Below are positions 7,098-14,400 of a stretch of DNA of 64,000 nucleotides, piece after piece. The stretch's first letter is position 1. Every line of letters starts with the position of its first letter. Location: assembly GCA_003280995.1 (NCBI GenBank), contig QCDG01000001.1, forward strand, positions 62,001 to 126,000, read 5' to 3'. Origin of the DNA: Prochlorococcus sp. AG-355-A09. GTDB taxonomy: Bacteria; Cyanobacteriota; Cyanobacteriia; PCC-6307; Cyanobiaceae. The position numbers were made by a program, and so were the translations under genes. The notes under the pieces are model-generated. The model worked only from the letters and a program-made list of their open reading frames with translations. It was not told where the DNA came from and searched no databases.

Positions 7098-7256
7098 TTA
7101 ATCGTTGACTTTTTGGTCTAATAATTCTTTTAATTCCTTTGGTAAGTTTAAAAAAGAATCTCTTAAATTTTCATTCTTTTCTCCTACATGTAGTATCCAC
7201 TCTCTAAATTCTTCTGCTATTGCATAACTGTCTTCATATCTTTCTAAATTATCCAT
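7098..7256 (-). CDS. 52-aa acidic microprotein coupled to secreted protein
   Basis: ATG at 7254-7256, stop TAA at 7098-7100, immediately before the ATG at 7097. The product is acidic and helical: it starts MDNLERYEDSYAIAEEFREW and later has DSFLNLPKELKELLDQ. No membrane segment or cysteine. The exact stop/start junction with the next gene and the protein-like composition support translation. Function unknown. Confidence 0.55.
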   Translation of the reverse strand: MDNLERYEDSYAIAEEFREWILHVGEKNENLRDSFLNLPKELKELLDQKVND

Positions 7257-7317
7257 AACAGAAATTCTTTTAGTAGCCCAACAAGTAGATATATCAATTC
7301 TTTTTTTTGTTTAGTAT

Positions 7318-7482
7318 TTACTGCCAAAATTCATCTAATGCATCAAACACTCTGTTGAGATAATCGTTTGCTCCTATACATTCCCATTTTCCCTTTTCAC
7401 CAATCGCACATTTGTAGTGCAGTTCTCTCTTGAGTTGCATTAGTTTATTGGTCATAGCAACCTTGTCTAGTCTTCCGTTCAT
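7318..7482 (-). CDS. 54-aa conserved-type cyanobacterial microprotein
   Basis: ATG at 7480-7482 overlaps the TGA of the upstream gene (ATGA), with TAGGG nearby as ribosome-binding site; stop TAA at 7318-7320. The product has KCAIGEKGKWECIGANDYL near the middle and RVFDALDEFW at the end. The pattern C-x-G-E-K-G-K-W-E-C-x-G-A-x-x-Y-L is one I recall from small hypothetical cyanobacterial proteins. Two Cys could pair. No function is known. Confidence 0.6.
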   Translation of the reverse strand: MNGRLDKVAMTNKLMQLKRELHYKCAIGEKGKWECIGANDYLNRVFDALDEFWQ

Positions 7483-7682
7483 AGTAATTCCCTAGCTTCT
7501 GTCAATATTTGATTCTTTAAAAAAACAAGAGCGTCTAGTTTTTCTTCTTTTTCTTCATAATTTTCAAATTTCATTTCTGCAATTTCAACAATTGCTTTAT
7601 CAACCTTTTTAAGCTGTTTCTTAATAACTCCCTTTTTAAGTTGTTTTTTAATAATCCTTTTTGGGATTTTGGTTGATTCCAT
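7479..7682 (-). CDS. 67-aa basic hypothetical protein
   Basis: ATG at 7680-7682, preceded by AAAAAAGG. Residues 1-27 are very Lys-rich with a repeated IKKQLKKG/V motif; residues 28-67 form an acidic helix (EIAEMKFENYEEKEEKLDAL). A basic head and acidic helix would suit nucleic-acid or ribosome contact, but this is inference. The stop overlaps the ATG of the next gene at 7482 by the ATGA arrangement, so the two are an operon. Confidence 0.55.
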   Translation of the reverse strand: MESTKIPKRIIKKQLKKGVIKKQLKKVDKAIVEIAEMKFENYEEKEEKLDALVFLKNQILTEARELL

Positions 7683-7811
7683 TGGAATTACCTTTTTTCT
7701 TTATATTCTCTTTCTTTTCTTCAAAATGCGAGTCCATCACTTTAAATTCTGGTTAAATTCTCAACATAATATCGTTAAGAATATAGTTACCGCTCTTTCA
7801 ATTTAATTTAA

Positions 7812-8861
7812 TCAATCATTGGGGTTTTCATTCTTTCTGATCAATTGGTCTAAAGTTTTTTGATCTGAGACGACAATAAAATCATCAAAATGGATAGATT
7901 GATCGGGGTATTCAATTCCAATTTGTTTTCCCGAGTGTCTATAAACACCTATTCTTACATTAGTACCAGTGTATTTTCCTTTCCAGTCAGATGTTATACC
8001 TTTGTAATCAAATATTAATTTCTTATCTTTGAAGACTTTTACAAAACCATCATCATCCTTTGTATTATAGATTCCAATTTTATACGTGCTCCATTCACCT
8101 AATTGAGTCACACTAAATGTTTTGTTCGGTGTGAGTTTAAAATTATTTTTTATTTTTTTTTCACCTCTAGTTTTTTCATTACGCACAAACCAATTTGAAT
8201 CATTTTTTTTATATTTTATATCAATGCGATGCTTAATATTATCTTCTTTATTCCTTCTATTGAAACCAGTACCGGCAGTATTACCTGCTATTTTTAATGT
8301 TTTTCCAGTGTCATCAAAACTTATTCTTACAAGAGGATGTGTTCTCATATATACATGTCGATTTTTAAATTCAAAAAACGTTACTCTGCCATCTGTATGT
8401 TTAAAATCTTTAGGAAGTCTTGTTTTAAAACCAATCCATATTTCTTTATTTAAAGTGCTTCTTTGCTTTGTCTCAAATATTGCTCTTTCTGTTTCTTTTC
8501 CTGAACCTTCTTTAAGAGGATCATTATTCCATCCATGCTTAACTGTAACTTCAAGATACTTATTGCCATCAAGATCTTTTTTAATTCTAAATGGTTTTAA
8601 ACCTGCTCCCTTATCGTAGATTCGAAATATTTGGTTGAATGATTTTTCTGTACCCCCACCAGAAGGAGAATTTGAGGATGAAGGGTTAGGGTTGGCAACT
8701 TTTAATTTTCCTTCTTCTTGATTTTCAAAGTCTTCAGAAAAATTCCAAGGAGATTTTGTTTTTTTATCTACAGAATCTGGAACAGGTACCTTTTCCCATG
8801 AGTATGAATTACCAGTGGTAAAAGACATCAATACTAGAAAAATGTATAATAATTTTTTCAC
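7812..8861 (-). CDS. Secreted polysaccharide lyase-like (heparin lyase I-type) protein
   Basis: I place the start at GTG 8859-8861, giving 349 residues beginning with a signal peptide (VKKLLYIFLVLMSFTTG). The longer frame to 9011 has no signal peptide at its front and runs through a terminator and a separate microprotein. After a low-complexity linker (NPNPSSSNSPSGGG) comes a beta-rich domain with GWNNDPLKEGSGKETERAIF, EIWIGFKTRLPKDF, LGEWSTYKIGIY, DGFVKVFKDKKLIFDYKG, IGVYRHSGKQ and IHFDDFIV. That series matches the concanavalin-like jelly roll of heparin-lyase-I-type polysaccharide lyases. The polysaccharide is unknown. Confidence 0.65.
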   Translation of the reverse strand: MKKLLYIFLVLMSFTTGNSYSWEKVPVPDSVDKKTKSPWNFSEDFENQEEGKLKVANPNPSSSNSPSGGGTEKSFNQIFRIYDKGAGLKPFRIKKDLDGNKYLEVTVKHGWNNDPLKEGSGKETERAIFETKQRSTLNKEIWIGFKTRLPKDFKHTDGRVTFFEFKNRHVYMRTHPLVRISFDDTGKTLKIAGNTAGTGFNRRNKEDNIKHRIDIKYKKNDSNWFVRNEKTRGEKKIKNNFKLTPNKTFSVTQLGEWSTYKIGIYNTKDDDGFVKVFKDKKLIFDYKGITSDWKGKYTGTNVRIGVYRHSGKQIGIEYPDQSIHFDDFIVVSDQKTLDQLIRKNENPND

Positions 8862-8885
8862 AAAAAGAGAGGGTTTTATCTCTCC
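8862..8885 (-). terminator. Hairpin directly before the GTG start of the lyase-like gene
   Basis: On the minus strand GAGAG (near 8884) and CTCTC (near 8868) can pair, followed by TTTTT that ends at the GTG codon. It is a degenerate version of the hairpin at 14705-14730, which has the same position between the 20-bp repeat and a start codon. Confidence 0.5.
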
Positions 8886-8886
8886 A

Positions 8887-8906
8887 ATTTTATATCGACT
8901 TTCAAT
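8887..8906 (-). repeat. Dispersed 20-bp repeat, copy 5 (two mismatches)
   Basis: ATTTTATATCGACTTTCAAT on the plus strand differs from the exact copies at two bases. It lies 13 bases after the stop of the 28-aa microprotein and is followed by the hairpin at 8862-8885. Confidence 0.65.
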
Positions 8907-8919
8907 CACCGTACCTAGT

Positions 8920-9006
8920 CTATTGGCCATAACAAATACATTTACCCCCTTTCCAGTTTGAACATTTTTTCTTTTTGCATTTCTTTTTCTTTTTCTTATC
9001 AGCCAT
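8920..9006 (-). CDS. 28-aa Lys/Cys-rich microprotein
   Basis: ATG at 9004-9006, stop TAG at 8920-8922. The product MADKKKKKKCKKKKCSNWKG ends KCICYGQ: 14 of 28 residues are Lys and four are Cys (two C-x4/5-C-type pairs). It lies in another frame than the over-long 9011 frame of the lyase gene and ends before the repeat/terminator, which fits a separate transcription unit. Such a peptide could bind metal or RNA; no function is known. Confidence 0.5.
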   Translation of the reverse strand: MADKKKKKKCKKKKCSNWKGGKCICYGQ

Positions 9007-9009
9007 CCC

Positions 9010-9237
9010 AAAAACTCAAATCAAGCCCAAGAAATAGGGCATATCAAATATTCTTATAAAGAAAGTTTTAAAAGAGAAAATAAATCTATTTTGGATGATT
9101 CGGAATTTATTGAAAATTACAATAACGCCCTTAAATCACCTCAATCAAGGAGACTATACAAAAGATTAGAGAATGAAAATTATCATGACACAAGCATTGT
9201 CCAAAATATTTTACCTCTAGATAAAATTTCTATTTAA
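9010..9237 (+). pseudogene. Open frame without a start codon, possible gene fragment
   Basis: A frame open from 8962 to TAA 9235-9237 has no ATG, GTG or TTG near its front. Its later part (LDDSEFIENYNNALKSPQSR) reads like a protein: charged, few repeats. It could be the 3' part of a lost gene, or chance in AT-rich DNA. I cannot assign it. Confidence 0.2.
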
Positions 9238-9311
9238 AATTTTATTAAAAACTACTTTTAAAGATTTTTTAAATATATCTTAAATCCGACCTTCTTTTTT
9301 TAATGTTAGCT

Positions 9312-9374
9312 TACTCCTACGTTCATCCAATTTATTTGGACGCATGATAAGAGAATAGGGAACGGGATTCTCAT
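9312..9374 (+). promoter_or_regulatory. Glutamine-II riboswitch (downstream-peptide RNA motif)
   Basis: Three pairings are visible: CGTTC 9320-9324 with GAACG 9360-9364; TCCAA 9326-9330 with TTGGA 9336-9340; and GAGAAT 9351-9356 with ATTCTC 9367-9372. GAACG lies in the loop of the third helix, so the first pairing closes an H-type pseudoknot. The sequence order CGTTCATCC ... GGACGCATGA ... TAGGGAACGGG agrees with my memory of the downstream-peptide RNA of Synechococcus and Prochlorococcus, known to bind L-glutamine. It ends 16 bases before a short ORF, the position that named the motif. Binding glutamine would control translation of that peptide. Confidence 0.8.
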
Positions 9375-9389
9375 TAACTGCATAAGATC

Positions 9390-9560
9390 ATGAATGAGCT
9401 CTCTCAAATAAGAGAAAAAATTACAAGAGCCAAGAGGCTTTATGAAGCCCAAATCTTGGCAACTAAAAATGGAGAAGTTACTCCATATAGAAGATCAGTC
9501 TTTGAAGAAAGAATTAGGGAAGCACAAAAAGAAATGAGATCGCAAGACACCAAAAAATAA
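9390..9560 (+). CDS. 56-aa peptide downstream of the glutamine riboswitch
   Basis: ATG at 9390-9392, stop TAA at 9558-9560. The product is highly charged and helical, starting MNELSQIREKITRAKRLYEA, with a turn KNGEVTPYR and a second helix EERIREAQKEMRSQ. It has no membrane segment. Its place 16 bases after the riboswitch makes it the regulated peptide. Short proteins behind glutamine riboswitches in cyanobacteria act in nitrogen control in some cases (for example glutamine synthetase inactivating factors), but this one does not clearly resemble them. Confidence 0.7.
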   Translation: MNELSQIREKITRAKRLYEAQILATKNGEVTPYRRSVFEERIREAQKEMRSQDTKK

Positions 9561-9576
9561 ATTCTTTTGTAAAAAT

Positions 9577-9825
9577 CTATTTTGTATCAGCTACATTCTT
9601 GAAGAAATCACAGTAAGCCATTAATTCTGATTCGGTTTCAATTTTTAGATTTAAATCATTAATTGCTTTCTTGGTATCAATTCTGTATCCATACCAATCG
9701 AGACAAACTTCTCTCTGTTTTTGGGTTTCAGAGATCTTTTGAGTAGCTATTTTGTTTGAGTTATTAGTACAACTCGCAAGGAAAATAGTTGAGAGAGCTA
9801 GTAGTGGGAATAGCAGTCTTTTCAT
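9577..9825 (-). CDS. Small lipoprotein, 82 aa
   Basis: The N-terminus MKRLLFPLLALSTIFLASC is a lipoprotein signal with the lipobox LASC, so the mature protein of about 64 residues is anchored through Cys19. The mature part is polar and includes QKQREVCLDWYGYRIDTKKA and two further Cys. The start belongs to the MKRLLL group but uses AAAAGA instead of AAACGC. ATG follows 3 bases after the stop of the DUF3764-like gene, so the two form an operon. Confidence 0.7.
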   Translation of the reverse strand: MKRLLFPLLALSTIFLASCTNNSNKIATQKISETQKQREVCLDWYGYRIDTKKAINDLNLKIETESELMAYCDFFKNVADTK

Positions 9826-9828
9826 TTG

Positions 9829-10134
9829 TTAATCACAACAACTTTCCGTTGTTGCTGAAGAAGTCCAAGATGATTCTTCCATTGTTGAAAGGTCAACTCT
9901 ATGGGTTGCCATCCAGTCTCCATTAGCTTCCACAAACTTCTGAACATTTCCTTCTGGAGCTTGATGAATGACAATAACTTTTTGAGGATCTTCCTTGCTT
10001 ATTCCTCTAAAAAGTGGCTTAATATCAAATTCTGAATGCCTTTTATCTGCTTCTGCACTATCAAATATTGCAGCCCATTCATCGAAAGTGCTTTCAATTT
10101 TAAAAGTAAAAACAGATGTTATAGAACAAGACAT
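9829..10134 (-). CDS. DUF3764-like protein
   Basis: A 101-aa soluble protein. The stretch VFTFKIESTFDEWAAIFDS, then KRHSEFDIKPLFRGISKEDP and KVIVIHQAPEGNVQKFVEAN matches the pattern I know for DUF3764, a cyanobacterial ferredoxin-fold (dimeric alpha/beta barrel-like) family without known activity. The end is Ser/Thr-rich with a Cys pair (ESCCD). It is the first gene of a two-gene operon with the lipoprotein at 9577-9825. Confidence 0.7.
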   Translation of the reverse strand: MSCSITSVFTFKIESTFDEWAAIFDSAEADKRHSEFDIKPLFRGISKEDPQKVIVIHQAPEGNVQKFVEANGDWMATHRVDLSTMEESSWTSSATTESCCD

Positions 10135-10186
10135 AATAAAGATATTGTTTGTATATATAAAATAAATCTATTTTATTAAGGCTTGG

Positions 10187-10723
10187 TTAATTATCTTTAA
10201 ACGGAATTAAAATACCTTTTTTTTCAAATTTGAGCCAACCTTTTTTTTCTAGTATTTTTAAATTTCTTGTTACGGTTACTCTTGTTGAAGAAATTGAATT
10301 ACCGATAATTTTATGGGTAAAATTAAATTCTTTTAAATTTAGATAAAAATGTTTATCTTTTTTTAAGCCAATTATTGAGGATAAGTATAAAAGAAATTCT
10401 TTTAGTTTTTCTTCTGATTTTTTTATATCCCTTATTAATAAAAGTTTTTCCAATTGATCAATTCTTTTTAGACTTTTTGTTAATAAGTCTGTAGATGAAA
10501 AAAATAGCCCTCTTTTAATTGTTTTAATTTCGCAAGTTGTCAACGTAATTAATTTAATATTTTCGTAGTTACATAATTCTAAATTTATTACAACATTTTT
10601 ATTTATTATCCCAACAATATTTTTCTTATTCTTGATTTTTGATTCCATTATTAATATTCCTGATTTGACTTCTAGAATTGTATTTTCTTTAAATTCTATA
10701 TTTTGCTTTTCAGGAATTATCAT
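10187..10723 (-). CDS. Crp/Fnr-family transcription regulator
   Basis: A 178-aa protein, shorter than classic Crp (about 210-230). The C-terminal quarter has the winged helix-turn-helix pattern: FTHKIIGNSISSTRVTVTRN then LKILEKKGWLKF, where S-S-T-R-V-T-V-T-R is the recognition helix. The N-terminal jelly-roll is reduced and no cyclic-nucleotide pocket (GE-x-RS) is seen, so it probably does not bind cAMP. It is divergent from phnD with 191 bp between, and a 9-bp dyad lies in that spacer. Control of the phn operon is inferred from position. Confidence 0.75.
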   Translation of the reverse strand: MIIPEKQNIEFKENTILEVKSGILIMESKIKNKKNIVGIINKNVVINLELCNYENIKLITLTTCEIKTIKRGLFFSSTDLLTKSLKRIDQLEKLLLIRDIKKSEEKLKEFLLYLSSIIGLKKDKHFYLNLKEFNFTHKIIGNSISSTRVTVTRNLKILEKKGWLKFEKKGILIPFKDN

Positions 10724-10799
10724 ATTTATTTCTTAAATTCAATCACCCTAAATTTATAAAGTTAAAAATAAATTAAAAATTATTTAATTCCCAAATAAA

Positions 10800-10843
10800 T
10801 CTGATTAAAAATTGAGTAACTCAAAATAAAACACTTAATCAGA
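10800..10843. promoter_or_regulatory. Nested dyad between crp-like gene and phnD, operator candidate
   Basis: TCTGATTAA (10800-10808) and TTAATCAGA (10835-10843) are perfect 9-bp inverted repeats separated by 26 bases. Inside lies a second dyad, TTGAG/CTCAA at 10812-10824. Such symmetry in a divergent spacer beside a Crp-like gene suits a dimeric regulator, but AT-rich DNA forms dyads easily. Confidence 0.4.
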
Positions 10844-10874
10844 ATTTAAACTCTTTTTGCGAAAAAGTTAATCT
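10834..10874 (+). promoter_or_regulatory. Pho-box-like direct repeats upstream of phnD
   Basis: Octamers at 11-bp spacing: CTTAATCA (10834), TTTAAACT (10845), TTTGCGAA (10856, poor) and GTTAATCT (10867). The cyanobacterial PhoB-type site is a set of Py-TTAA-Py-Py-T/A repeats with 3-base spacers. The first matches 8 of 8, the second and fourth 7 of 8. It ends 40 bp before the phnD ATG. Confidence 0.4.
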
Positions 10875-10914
10875 CTTTAGAGCAAGTTAATAATGAAGAA
10901 TTAATTCAACACTA

Positions 10915-11913
10915 ATGAGAAATTTTTTAAAGATAGTCTTAGGGCTATCAATAATCAGTGCAAGCATTTCAAGTTGTGGAAATAAATCAAATAATTTAAT
11001 TGGAGATTTAGATTTATCTGATTGCAATCCAAATAATACTGTTGACAGCAAATATTGTGATCGAGATGGAGATTTTCTCGCAGATCTACCCCTTGCCGAA
11101 GATGAATGGATAGATCCTGAAACTATTGTGTTCTCATATACACCTGTTGAAGACCCCTCCGTTTATGCAAAAGTTTGGGAAGATTTTGTAATACATATGT
11201 CTAAGGTGACTGGTAAAAAAGTAACATTCTTACCAGTTCAATCTTATGCTGCACAAGTTGAAGCGATGAGATCTGGTCGTCTTCACGTAGCAGGAATTAA
11301 TACCGGTAGTAATACTGTGGCAGCAGCATGTGCAGGAGCAGTTCCTTTTGGAATGATGGCTAAAAAAGATTTGTCTTACGGTTATGAAATGGAAATCATC
11401 GTTCCTTCTGATAGCCCAATTAATTCTCCTGCAGATTTAAAAGGTAAAAAAGTTACATTTACATCTAAGACATCTAATTCAGGATTTAAAGCACCATCTG
11501 CAATTCTTAAAGGAGAATTTGGTCTTGAGGCAAATAAAGATTTCACACCAGTCTTTTCTGGCAAGCATCAAAATTCAATAATGGGTGTTGCAAACAAAGA
11601 TTATGAAGTAGCACCAATTGCTAACTCAGTTCTTACAAGAATGGATGCAAGAGGTGTTGTTGATTCTTCTAAAATAAGAACTATTTATAAATCCCAAACC
11701 TTCCCAACGACAGGTTATGCTCATGCTCATAATCTACATCCAGCTGTAGTTGCAAAAGTAAAGCAAGCTTTTTACACCTATAACTGGGATAATTCAACAT
11801 TAGATAAAGAATTTAAAAAGGCTGATAGATTCATTTCAATAAGTCACAAGCACGATTGGGATGTTATTAGAAAAATAGATAAGGCTAATGGTGTTGTTTA
11901 TGATTGCAAATAA
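10915..11913 (+). CDS. phnD: Phosphonate/phosphite ABC transporter substrate-binding lipoprotein
   Basis: A 332-aa lipoprotein with signal and lipobox SISSC. The body is a PhnD-type periplasmic binding protein: FSYTPVEDPSVYAKVWEDF, then VEAMRSGRLHVAGINTGSNTV, NSPADLKGKKVTFTSKTSNS and ANKDYEVAPIANSVL. It binds phosphonate-like ions for the PhnC/PhnE pump that follows; cyanobacterial PhnD1 proteins are reported to prefer phosphite or methylphosphonate. Between the lipobox and the domain is an acidic CDRDGDFLADLPL insert that looks like a calcium loop. First gene of phnD-phnC-phnE-phnE. Confidence 0.9.
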   Translation: MRNFLKIVLGLSIISASISSCGNKSNNLIGDLDLSDCNPNNTVDSKYCDRDGDFLADLPLAEDEWIDPETIVFSYTPVEDPSVYAKVWEDFVIHMSKVTGKKVTFLPVQSYAAQVEAMRSGRLHVAGINTGSNTVAAACAGAVPFGMMAKKDLSYGYEMEIIVPSDSPINSPADLKGKKVTFTSKTSNSGFKAPSAILKGEFGLEANKDFTPVFSGKHQNSIMGVANKDYEVAPIANSVLTRMDARGVVDSSKIRTIYKSQTFPTTGYAHAHNLHPAVVAKVKQAFYTYNWDNSTLDKEFKKADRFISISHKHDWDVIRKIDKANGVVYDCK

Positions 11914-11944
11914 AAATTTTTAATCATAAATAAAATCAGACTTA

Positions 11945-12712
11945 ATGCTTAAAACAATAAACCTCAAAAAGGTTTATCCAAATGGAGAAGAGGCGCTTAA
12001 AGGAATAAACCTAGAAATTCCTAATGGGCAAGTAGTTGCTCTTATCGGTCCTTCAGGTGCTGGTAAAAGTACTTTTATTAGAACAATAAATAGATTAGTT
12101 GAGCCCACTTCAGGGAAAGTTTATTTCGCTAATGAAAAAAATGACATTACTTCTTTAAATAAATCTAAATTAAGAAAAATAAGAAGACAAATTGGAATGA
12201 TTTTCCAGGAATTTGCTTTGGTAGAAAGATTAAGTGTAATGGAAAATGTCCTTTCCGGCAGATTAGGTTACGTAGGATTTTGGAATAGTTTTTTCAGGAA
12301 ATTTCCTCAAAAAGATATTGAAGAAGCATTCCGTCTGCTTCAAAGAATTGGACTAGAGCATATGCTTGATAAAAGAGCCGATGAATTGTCAGGAGGGCAG
12401 AGGCAAAGAGTAGGAATTGCTAGAGCTTTGATACAAAATCCAATGTTACTTTTAGTAGATGAACCTACCGCTAGTTTAGATCCCAAAAATTCCAGGCAAA
12501 TTATGCGATTAATATGCGAGTTATGTAATGAAAGAAATCTTGCTGCGATTATAAATATTCATGATGTTTTTCTTGCTCAGAATTTTGCAGAAAGAATAAT
12601 AGGTTTAAAAGCTGGAGAAATTGTTTACGATGGCAAGCCAAGTGGCTTATCAGAGACAATACTTACAAAAATATATGGAGAAGAAGACTGGTCTAAAACT
12701 GTAGCAAATTAG
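11945..12712 (+). CDS. phnC: Phosphonate ABC transporter ATP-binding protein
   Basis: A 255-aa ATPase with Walker [10 protein letters not shown]-loop [22 protein letters not shown] signature [15 protein letters not shown], Walker [14 protein letters not shown] and switch His in NIHDV. The LAGRLGY-type segment ([14 protein letters not shown]) is typical of PhnC. It powers uptake through the two PhnE permeases. It begins 31 bases after phnD and ends 11 bases before phnE. Confidence 0.92.
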   Translation: MLKTINLKKVYPNGEEALKGINLEIPNGQVVALIGPSGAGKSTFIRTINRLVEPTSGKVYFANEKNDITSLNKSKLRKIRRQIGMIFQEFALVERLSVMENVLSGRLGYVGFWNSFFRKFPQKDIEEAFRLLQRIGLEHMLDKRADELSGGQRQRVGIARALIQNPMLLLVDEPTASLDPKNSRQIMRLICELCNERNLAAIINIHDVFLAQNFAERIIGLKAGEIVYDGKPSGLSETILTKIYGEEDWSKTVAN

Positions 12713-12723
12713 GAATATATTAA

Positions 12724-13521
12724 ATGAATGATAAGAAAGTAATTTGGAAAAGAAAACCGTTAATAAAAAATAGGTTATTAAGAATTGGATTAATTTTGCT
12801 AATTAGTACTTACTTATTATCTGTTTTCCTAACTACCGAAATTGATTGGCAAAGAATTCTTGAAGGGATCCCAAGGGGTAAAAATTTTATATTTGCTTTT
12901 TTCCCTCCAGATTTTATAACTAGATCTGATGAGATTTTGGCAGGTATTTTTGAAAGTCTATGGATGACTATTGTTGCAACTATTGTGGGGATACTTATTT
13001 CTATACCTGTATCCTTAGGGGCGGCTAAAAACATAGCTCCTAAATTTGTTTATTTCTTATCAAGAGGAGTTATCACATTGTCGAGGAGTTTTCAGGAAGT
13101 TATCCTAGCAATATTTTTTGTTAAGTTAATGGGTTTTGGACCTTTTGCTGGGATGGTAACTCTGAGTTTATCGACAATAGGGTTTTTCGCTAAATTATTA
13201 TCTGAAGATATTGAAGACATAAATAAATCCCAAGCTGAAGCAATCAAATCTACTGGCAGCAGTTGGTTTCAATGGGTTAATTATGGTGTCCAGCCTCAAG
13301 TTATGCCAAGATTTATTGGATTATCCTTATACAGATTGGATATTAATTTTAGAGAGTCTGCGGTAATTGGAATTGTTGGGGGAGGAGGTATTGGTTCTAC
13401 CTTAAATACAGCTTTTGATAGATATGAATTTGAGACTGCAGCGGCTGTTCTTATCGTAATTATTTCTATCGTGATGATTGTTGAATATACATCTAGTCAT
13501 CTCAGGAAATTAATAAAGTAA
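12724..13521 (+). CDS. phnE: Phosphonate ABC transporter permease, first copy
   Basis: A 265-aa inner-membrane permease with about five to six membrane segments and the PhnE signature around SRGVITLSRSFQEVILAIFF, followed by the EAA loop EDINKSQAEAIKSTGSSWFQ and RESAVIGIVGGGGIG. Together with the next gene it would form a heterodimeric channel. Its stop overlaps the next ATG (TAATG). Confidence 0.9.
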   Translation: MNDKKVIWKRKPLIKNRLLRIGLILLISTYLLSVFLTTEIDWQRILEGIPRGKNFIFAFFPPDFITRSDEILAGIFESLWMTIVATIVGILISIPVSLGAAKNIAPKFVYFLSRGVITLSRSFQEVILAIFFVKLMGFGPFAGMVTLSLSTIGFFAKLLSEDIEDINKSQAEAIKSTGSSWFQWVNYGVQPQVMPRFIGLSLYRLDINFRESAVIGIVGGGGIGSTLNTAFDRYEFETAAAVLIVIISIVMIVEYTSSHLRKLIK

Positions 13522-14336
13522 TGCCAATAATAAAACAAAAGGATTACAAAACCTGGAAAAAATTTGATCGAAAAAGAGATTTACAAAACTGGCTTTGTTG
13601 GTTCTTAGGTACTTTAATTTTTAGCTTTTGTTTCGGTCTGATTAGTAGTAAAACAATCTGGTTTTATGTATTTGATTCACATAATGAGGCTTTAGATCTT
13701 TTAGGTAGGATGTTTCCTCCAGAAACTAATTATTTCTTAACTTTAATAAAACCTATTTGGGATACTTTAAATATCGCGACTATTGGTACAACGATTGGAA
13801 CTTTAATTGCAATACCATTAGCTTTTTTATCCGCAAACAATACTACCCCAAGTAAAAAGTTTTTAAGACCTTTAGCCTTATTTTGCATAGTTTCAAGCAG
13901 ATCAATTAATTCAGTAATCTGGGCATTACTTCTTGTTGCAGTTGTCGGTCCGGGAGTCTTGGCTGGCATAATTGCTATCGGATTAAGATCGATTGGATTT
14001 TGTGGAAAATTACTTTATGAAGCTATAGAGGAAATTGATGAAAACCAAATTGAAGCTATTGAGGCAACAGGGGCAAATAAAGCACAAATTATGACCTTTG
14101 GCATAGTGCCTCAAATTCTCCCAGTATTTACGAGTATTTCTATTTATAGGTGGGATATAAATATTAGAGAAGCAACTGTTGTTGGCTTAGTTGGAGCAGG
14201 AGGTATAGGGATAGAATTAGATGCTCAAATAGGAGACTTAGCTTGGGCTAAGGTATCAGTTATTTTATTAGCAATAGTAGTAGCGGTTGTTTTTAGTGAA
14301 TGGATTACAGCAAAAATAAGGAGATTTATTCTATAG
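13521..14336 (+). CDS. phnE: Phosphonate ABC transporter permease, second copy
   Basis: A 271-aa permease paralogous to the gene before it, with FCIVSSRSINSVIWALLL, the EAA loop EEIDENQIEAIEATGANKAQ and REATVVGLVGAGGIGIELD. Two different permeases in tandem imply a heterodimer, as in many phn and ptx transporters. Start overlaps the stop of the first phnE. No C-P lyase, phnX or ptxD gene is next to it in the window. Confidence 0.9.
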   Translation: MPIIKQKDYKTWKKFDRKRDLQNWLCWFLGTLIFSFCFGLISSKTIWFYVFDSHNEALDLLGRMFPPETNYFLTLIKPIWDTLNIATIGTTIGTLIAIPLAFLSANNTTPSKKFLRPLALFCIVSSRSINSVIWALLLVAVVGPGVLAGIIAIGLRSIGFCGKLLYEAIEEIDENQIEAIEATGANKAQIMTFGIVPQILPVFTSISIYRWDINIREATVVGLVGAGGIGIELDAQIGDLAWAKVSVILLAIVVAVVFSEWITAKIRRFIL

Positions 14337-14384
14337 AATAGATTCAATACTATTTTGTTTAATGGAGCTAAATGCTAATTATGG

Positions 14385-14400
14385 TAGATCGACTGTCAAT
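14385..14400 (-). repeat. Dispersed repeat, copy 2 (16-base partial)
   Basis: TAGATCGACTGTCAAT, the right-hand 16 bases of the 20-bp element. It contains the TGA stop codon (14396-14398) of the minus-strand gene at 14396-14704 and lies 48 bp after phnE. No hairpin follows it. Confidence 0.7.

Noticed and set aside
7648-7737. 30-aa minus frame MDSHFEEKKENIKKK...
   Set aside because: It overlaps the front of the 67-aa gene in another frame, and the ribosome-binding site AAAAAAGG serves the gene at 7682 better.
8122-8619. 165-aa plus-strand frame
   Set aside because: Fully antisense to the polysaccharide-lyase-like gene, which has recognisable domain structure; this is a shadow.
8862-9011. N-terminal extension of the lyase-like protein to 9011
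   Set aside because: It runs through a repeat, a hairpin and another microprotein and would bury the signal peptide.
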